Positions 57,798 through 64,000 of a stretch of DNA of 64,000 nt are shown in pieces. Below the pieces are notes generated by a model that saw nothing but the letters and a program-made list of their open reading frames with translations, was not told where the DNA came from and made no database searches. Each line of letters starts with the position of its first letter. The first letter of the stretch is position 1. The DNA comes from Eucommia ulmoides (taxonomy: Eukaryota > Streptophyta > Magnoliopsida > Garryales > Eucommiaceae), in contig CM028328.1 of assembly GCA_016647705.1 (NCBI GenBank), positions 39,160,501 to 39,224,500 on the forward strand. Direction: 5' to 3'. Made by a program: the position numbers and the translations under genes.

Positions 57798-60053
57798 AAA
57801 TATTTGTTTGTCTTGTTTATACAACATAATATATTTTATCAAAATAAGTATTCACCCTGCAACAGGAAACAATTTAAAGTAAGGAAAGCTTCCTGATGCC
57901 ACCCGTAACTTTAGAAATAAACAAGACAATCTTGCACTAACCCCCTACATCACAAGACAAAAAAAAAAAAAAATTTACAAATATAAGCGGAAAAAAACAA
58001 TTAATATTAAAGGCCACAATGTGGTGCATGAATCTCATAACACATAATGCTACATGCTCCTTCTCCAGCCCTTAACCTCAAACTATATGCTCAAAGTCCA
58101 AGTATACTATCTGGACCCATGACTGAGTAAGGTCACTCTTTCAGGCCCCTCAACAGTATGCACTCCTCATTTTTTGCAGTTAAAGCCAATTACAATGTGG
58201 AGGGAAATTTGTTGATAGTCAAGGATCTACGCTGGTGGTTTAGCCATTTTTAATATCAAATTTTTATGTTTAATTCCAAATGACGGTGATAATTTAAGAA
58301 TAAGAGGACCTCACAACAGATAGGACCAATGTTGTCAAAAAGTTCAAGACTTACCAGGACTCTCCTTCGAGCCTAGGCAATAGGTGAGGCACACTGCTGA
58401 TTAAAGTTGGCACATAATATACAAAAACATGTAAAAACATATTTTATTGTCATTTACACCAATAAAGACATATTACAAAATTTAATTACATAGCATAAAT
58501 CACTATAAATACATTTTTGTAATTAACCATATTAGAAGACATATCTATAAAAACTGAGCAACTTTAAACATCAACTATTTTCAATTATCGAACAATCCAA
58601 AAAGTATAATTAGTCAAAGATTTCAAAAAGACATGGTTCAACTACCAAAGATCAATCAAAGAGACCAAAATAATAATTGCAGTATAATTTCAAGGGTGAG
58701 ATGGGTGAGCTTCAATCTTTTGTATTGAGAGATGTAAGACTGAACCTATGACTTTTGGAGGGGGTTAACTTGGATGCTTTGGTATAATCTAACACACCAT
58801 CCCTACCATGAAACACTTCGCATCACCTCATTAATGGCAAGTCAAGTGTACATAAAACTTTGTTGAAAAACTTATGCCTTTCTTGCATCTCGTGCCTTGC
58901 GCCTAGGCTCCCTAGGTGCTCATCTTGTCGAATGTGCCTTGCGCAAGGCTTTACGAGGAGCAATACGTGGGCATTTCTGATCAAGTAGCTTAGGCACGCT
59001 GCCTTTGGCAACCATGAATAGGACGCCATTACATAGTAATCTTGAGATAGTCTACATGAACAAACATGTTACAATGAAGTAAAGTTTCAATTTGATTCCT
59101 TTGTCAAAATTTGAACCATTGAGAAACACAAAACTTAGATTCAAAATGAAAAGCACTAAGCTCTCTTCAGCCACAGTTTAAATAAAATTAAAGGAAATAT
59201 AATGACAACATAAAGGCCAAAACTTTAATTACTTATTGGTTATCCATTTGGAAAATGAAATTGGTCAATACATGTAAGTCATGTCAAAGAACAAAGGAAG
59301 AGTCGTCTCAAACTTCACAATTAAGAAAGTGATTAATGGCTTCATTTAACTGCCAAATGAACCATATTTTGCCACGGATGGTTGAACGATGCCACTTAAC
59401 GTTTCCAACAAATAGATTCATTTCCTATGAAGGGAGTTTTTAACACAATAAATTTATAATGAAAAGAAATAAAAAAATCAGAATAACCAACAGATTGCAA
59501 TTCTCTTTCTTTTAACAAGACATTTTGACATCTTCAAAGCAGTTTTTACAGACCTCTCTCCGGGGCGTGCCTCTCAGACGCATTAAAAAACTGGTTATAG
59601 CTTGACACAGTCCCCGGAAAGACGAAAAAACTATTAACTGAGGAATTAAAATTACAATTATATTCTCTGTATTTCTTAAAGAAAATGATAAAAAGTTAAT
59701 TTTTTTTGGAGAGGCAACTAAAGTGCATTTATTTTTCTTCCGGCACATTGGTAGGCAGCGGAATCATAGTCTTGACCTCTGTCAAGAGTTGCCAAACCAA
59801 GCTAACCTCGGTAAGGACGGTTACAGGGTAAATGTAGTCCACCAATAGCAGTGGACATTTGGCTTGACTACCAAATTGTATGCCTATCTAAATTTTTGAA
59901 CTCCAAAACAGTAGGCAAATAGAAGGCAAAGGAGGATGCCTTCAGCCTCTTGTCAAATTTGCGACGGAAGAATGCTAGTCGGAAATGCAACAACAAAATC
60001 ATGAAATTTTGATACATAAGTTACAATTAATGAAGGATTAGGATAAAACATAC
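57798..60053 (-). other. Probable 5' UTR intron of the TLC gene
   Basis: A TTTCAG acceptor precedes the start codon by 16 bases (near 57797), and the minus strand has AATTCAA|GTATGT at 60054/60053. An intron between them is an inference. It would contain the MITE-like repeat at 58329-59015. Another good donor (TTAG|GTAAGT) is near 61252. Confidence 0.35.
58329..59015. repeat. Possible MITE with GCCTAGGC-rich ends (second copy)
   Basis: The left end reads GTTGTCAAAAAG and GAGCCTAGGCAATAGGTGAG. The inverted right end reads GTTGCCAAAGGC and GAGCCTAGGCGCAAGGC. The length is close to the copy at 38101-38770. An 8-bp target duplication was looked for and not found. Confidence 0.45.
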
Positions 60054-60340
60054 TTGAATTATGATGGCAGCTAACCAAACACGTCAAAATATTTTTCAAG
60101 ATAACAATTTAATTCCAGAGATTCCTATTGAATAGAGCTTCAGATGAGCCCTAATCCTTCAAGCAGCAGTTACTCCTCTATGGTGGATATGCCGTTCACC
60201 CATCGCTTTCATCTCTGTCCATCTTCTCTCCCCGATAATCTCTCTCGATATTTCGGTCTCTCTCAATCTCGAATGATATATTTCACTATCGTCTTCCGTT
60301 TTTGTTCCGTAGGAGCATACAAATACAGAGTCAGTTAAGG
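60054..60340 (-). promoter_or_regulatory. Possible 5' UTR exon of the TLC gene
   Basis: On the minus strand this is GA-rich (GAGATTGAGAGAGACCG, GAGAGAGATTATCGGGGAG) and ends with a donor. It includes a short upstream ORF of eight codons (MDRDESDG). Evidence is composition and splice signal only. Confidence 0.35.
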
Positions 60341-60373
60341 AAAAATTATATTTGGGTTTTTAATGGCCGAAGC

Positions 60374-60382
60374 GGCCCAATA
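60374..60382 (+). promoter_or_regulatory. GGCCCAATA element, likely promoter of the TLC gene
   Basis: GGCCCA followed by A/T bases matches the plant UP1/TCP-type motif common in housekeeping promoters. It lies just upstream of the inferred 5' UTR exon. Confidence 0.35.
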
Positions 60383-60439
60383 TTGTTAGTGAAACCCATC
60401 AATGCTGAACCGCACCCGCCTAAAAAGTAAAACTTGACT

Positions 60440-61714
60440 GTTCTACACGTCACTCCCATTAACGATTTTACGGTGTTCCGGGAGTCGACTACCGCTAACC
60501 CCCGCCCCTTGACTACTTACCATCGTCAAGGCATAAATTGGGAGCAAGGGCAATGACTGACTCAAATCGAGTTCGATAATAGTTCGACCATTTAATAAAT
60601 CATCCGACCATAATTTATTAAATAAATATGATATATTCAAGTTAATATATTCGTGAATAATTCGAATAATATAAAATTAAAATATCTTGTTAAATTTTGA
60701 GTATAAAAAGTAAATAAAATAGACTTTTAAATCTTATTAATAGTATAATCTTACATATTCAATCGTTTTAAAAGTTAATTCAATTATATTTTAATTTTAT
60801 AAATATTTCTTTAACCTATTTAATTATTGATTATTTATAAATTTATATTGAATATTAATTCTTTGTAATTCTTATATTTTGGTTCACTAGTAAGTTAAAT
60901 ATTTGATTTTTGTATATAGATTTTCAAAAAACAATTATAAATAACTAATTTTATTATTAAAAAAAAATGTTTATTTAGTTCTTAAACATTAAAATTTAAT
61001 TAATAAATAATTTTTAGAAAAAATCGAAAAAGTTCGCGAACAGTTCGATTATTAAATGAACCAAGTTTCAGCATAAAGTTTTAGGCTCAACTCGAACTCG
61101 AATAATATGAAAAATAAACAAACTTAACTTGAACATTTAATACTCGACTCGGTTCGGCTCGTTTAGAGGTCTAGGAGCAACTTATTTCTAATTTGAACAT
61201 AAAACACATCAAACATTTTGAAAAGCAAAACAAAGCAACCTAGAATACTTACCTAATGATCGATATAGACAAATGGGTAAACACATCAGGACACCGCGCG
61301 AGATGCATGTCAGAATTTTTAGGAGAATTAAAAATTTAAATTTCAAATCGAAAATATCTCGGAGACGTAAGAGACCAGCAGAGTAATATTCAATAATTTA
61401 AAAACTTACACGGTTCTTGAGATCCAGAATAATGATCATCCTCTAGTTAAGGTTCTTGCAAAACAATACAACACGGTGGGTCTGCCAGCGTTGCACTTCC
61501 GTGTAGACATTACATTTTATCTTGTCCATTTTGTATTTAATAAAGAATTGGGTCTAAAATGAAAATTTGGGCAAACTTTAAACCGATAATTAAAGGGACG
61601 AATTCTCAACTTGGATTCTCATGTTTTATTATTGCATAGTATTTTAATATAAGAAAAAATAGAAAGTCGGCAATTTAGATGAATTTCGGCAAAAGTAAAA
61701 GCTCTTGTGTGAAG
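60440..61714. other. AT-rich intergenic DNA, unassigned
   Basis: 60580-61170 is a dense AT stretch with repeated TTCGAATAATATAAAATTA and CTCGAACTCGAATAATATG words, probably an old LTR or MITE. No gene found. Confidence 0.5.
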
Positions 61715-62290
61715 AAACCGATTATTTTTTGTATTTGGTGAGTGTGAGAGGATTAGACATATTGAATCGGTGTCTAATCAGGGTTTAGGTTCGATTCTTA
61801 GCCTCTGAAAATGATTAGGTTTGATTCTTACCTATAAAAGGATTAAGTTCGCCTTTAACCTGATAATAAAACAAATATTTGATTTTTAGTCTGCAAAAGA
61901 ATTAATTTCTTTCTGAGTCTAGTAAAAGAAAAATTGTAAAGGTTTAATTCTGAGTATGAGAAAAGAATTAGGCTAGTCTTGAACCTGTGAAAATGATTAT
62001 AAGAGGTTGGTTCTTACCTGAGAAAGGAATCAGGGTTAGTGGATGTGAAATCCCTGCAGAGTTCAAGGGACTGGACGTTGGCAAGAGTAGCTTGCCCAAT
62101 CAGGATAAATCTGCGTGTTCATTTTCTATACCCCTGCTTTTTTTATTATGGATCTAGTTAAATATGTTTTCATTGTAACTTAAGACAATAATAGGATAGG
62201 AAATTTTGGTGATTGTTTGATTAATAATTATTTATTTAATTTTTTTTAATTACTCAATTCACCCCCTCTCTCCCCCTCCCCCTCTTCTTG
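61715..62290 (+). repeat. SIRE-type LTR, 3' part (third copy)
   Basis: It aligns with 345-955: TTTGTATTTGGTGAGTG, the hairpin, CCTGTGAAAATGATTA-like repeats, CAAGAGTAGCTTG and CTCAATTCACCCCC. The upstream part of the LTR is missing. A Tat LTR fragment follows instead of an internal copia region. Confidence 0.75.
61751..61779 (+). other. LTR hairpin, third copy
   Basis: GATTAGACA (61751-61759) and TGTCTAATC (61771-61779) pair perfectly around an 11-base loop at the homologous LTR position. Confidence 0.6.
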
Positions 62291-62299
62291 AGTAGATCT

Positions 62300-62692
62300 G
62301 TAGATCAACATGAAACAACATTGGAAAATTAGCTTAAGCACATAACAAACGAAAAATAAGGAAATGAGAGTTCTTTTTGTTTAACTTGTTTAAGTTTTGA
62401 AACGTAGGAAGGCAAGTTTGATGTCTTCAACCAAAGACACCAAGAGGGATAATAAGGCCTCCTGAACACTAAACAGAAGGATCTCAAGAGACACCTTAGT
62501 CCCATCTTTAGGGTAAAGCACAAGGCACTAGGTGATTATTTAACTTGATTTTTCGAATAAAAATCAATAACCTCGACACCACGCCGATGGAATTTCATTC
62601 CAAATGGGGATCCATAGCCTTGAATTCATTGTAAACACCCTCAATCATGGAATGGGACATATTTCATTAAAATTGACTTCCCATAGATAACT
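62300..62692 (+). repeat. Tat LTR fragment
   Basis: It shares AGGAAGGCAAGTTTGA with the LTR start at 22780 and TGGGACATATTTCATT with the repeat at 22970-23345. It is sandwiched between the two SIRE LTR pieces. Confidence 0.6.
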
Positions 62693-62694
62693 TG

Positions 62695-64000
62695 TGTTGA
62701 ATCCAAGATTTTGATGAACAGTTAAATATTGATATTTTTTATGGAACTAATGGTTTTATTGAATATTTCAGATTTATAGTTTCATGCATGTGATTAAGAA
62801 GAAGACCTTATGAAGAAAACATAAAGGGTGTAAAATAAATGTAATGAAGATGTAAAGAGTCTTGAAGACCTTGAAGAAAAACAACTATTTACTTATATAC
62901 TCTTAATACAACCTGAATTAGGATCACACACAACACTTTAAATGAGTTAATTCTATGTGTGTCATGATAAGAAGTAATATGTTTAAGATCCTAAAATAAG
63001 ATATTGTATGTGTTCCTTATGTGAAATGAATTTGATAATTGATCTAATTAGAAAATATACTTTAAAGTATGTGCTCCTTATGTGAAATGAATTTGATAAT
63101 TGATCAAATTAGAAAATATGTTTTAAAGCATAAAAATTTAAGTTTTTGGGTCAATTCGGTTAACTGAGAAAAACAATTGATCAACTGAATCAAATAGTGA
63201 GTTTTAGAGTTAAAACGAAATACTACTGATCCAGTTAGTCAACCAAATGAAGATGGTCTATCAACCATTTAAAACAGTAGCTGAAATGGGTAAGAAAGTG
63301 AGCACATTGATCCAATCGGTCAATCGTTTGAGTCAGAAGATGAAATGGTGAAAAAGTGAAAGACGCTGTCCAAATCGGTCAACCGACTGGGTGTAGTCAG
63401 TCAACCAACTGGCTTTGTGCCAATGGTTATATTAGAAGTAGGACAGGTTGGTCAATCGACTGAAAAGAATCGGTCAACCGACTGATTTAGTTCAGATTTC
63501 GGGTGATTTGGTCTCTTGGTAAAAAGCTATCCGTTTTTTATGATTCCAAGAGAACGATTTGGGAAATTTGAATATAATTGATCTATTAACAATCTATTAT
63601 GTTATCCCTATTGATATGGTCCATATATTTTGAGATTTTCCTAATTTAAATGGTTTAATATTTCCCATTTCTATGGTTTTAAATTGAGAATAGTTTTATG
63701 GACTTAATTGAGATAATTGAAAATTATTTTTAAGTAAAATACACATGAAATAAAAGATAATCATATATGGGGTCTTAGAGTGTCATTTTATGGCATATCT
63801 TTGAAAAATTAACCGTTGGAGGGCTAGTTATTGGTCTAATAATATAGACCTATGGGAATAGAGTTTAATACATCAAGAATAATCAATTTGAGCTTTTATA
63901 AGAGTGATATTTACATTGAGATTTTTATGATAGATTCTATTTAAGTTCTTGATTTAAAGCGCTAGTTGTTTGCCGTCAACGATTTGGGTTCTAATTGTTA
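62695..64000 (+). repeat. SIRE-type LTR, 5' part, running off the window
   Basis: It starts TGTTGAATCCAAGATTTTGA, a start typical of SIRE/Maximus LTRs. From 62916 it matches the minus-strand copy at 10475-9360 throughout. It includes a string of ATTGGTCAACCGACTG-like words (63150-63500) also present at 10010-10290 on the other strand. Confidence 0.8.

Noticed and set aside
61230-61560. Possible alternative 5' UTR exon of the TLC gene with donor TTAGGTAAGT near 61252
   Set aside because: The splice site is good, but nothing supports transcription here and the GA-rich exon at 60054-60340 is better placed.
1-64000. CRISPR array, tRNA and rRNA genes, bacterial operons
   Set aside because: I looked for evenly spaced short repeats with unique spacers and for conserved RNA-gene words and saw none. 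All tandem repeats are plant satellites, LTR repeats or microsatellites. A tRNAscan run would be needed to be certain for tRNAs.

Overview
The window reads as nuclear DNA of a flowering plant, probably a eudicot. It is AT-rich, the one host gene has GT-AG introns, and the repeats belong to plant lineages: SIRE/Maximus-type Ty1/copia, Tat-type Ty3/gypsy with two RNase H domains, chromovirus-like Ty3/gypsy, a gag-only LTR element, L1- and RTE-type LINEs, a CACTA terminus and a MULE-like MITE. I saw no bacterial, organellar, rRNA or tRNA genes and no CRISPR array. The species cannot be named from the sequence.

Layout. 1-15,000 is a patchwork of decayed elements: the 3' part of a SIRE-like LTR; a broken Ty1/copia pol with a 39-bp U3 repeat; a minus-strand Tat integrase tail; 2.9 kb of AT-rich filler; a minus-strand SIRE LTR carrying a 447-bp solo LTR; a truncated SIRE pol; a 12-copy satellite of 166-167 bp; and one end of a CACTA element. 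14,731-33,680 is a nest. A Tat element (RNase H, second RNase H, integrase tail, LTR) is split by about 5.2 kb of repeat DNA that itself holds a 2,364-bp chromovirus-type solo LTR (TSD TGTTT). It is split again, in its LTR, by a complete but dead Ty3/gypsy element (24,261-31,989) whose 3' LTR holds a 692-bp MULE-like MITE with a 9-bp TSD.

35,193-57,781 (minus) is the only host gene I can support. It is an apparently intact 275-residue TLC (TRAM/LAG1/CLN8) domain membrane protein in eight coding exons. Two introns of 10.0 and 9.3 kb hold most of its length and are packed with transposon remnants: L1, RTE, a solo LTR, a gag-only LTR element and an AT-rich tandem array. A 5'UTR intron and a GGCCCA-bearing promoter near 60.3-60.5 kb are likely but inferred.

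60,440-64,000 is AT-rich DNA, then a second SIRE LTR locus in which the 3' part of one LTR, a piece of Tat LTR and the start of another LTR lie side by side, running off the window.

Nothing here looks like a new gene system. The most interesting points are a hairpin in three diverged SIRE LTR copies whose stem changes are compensatory, a Ty3/gypsy polyprotein whose last codons lie inside its LTR, a solo LTR and a gag-only element that abut across a shared ATAAG target site, the nucleosome-sized satellite, and a host gene that tolerates about 20 kb of transposon-filled intron.
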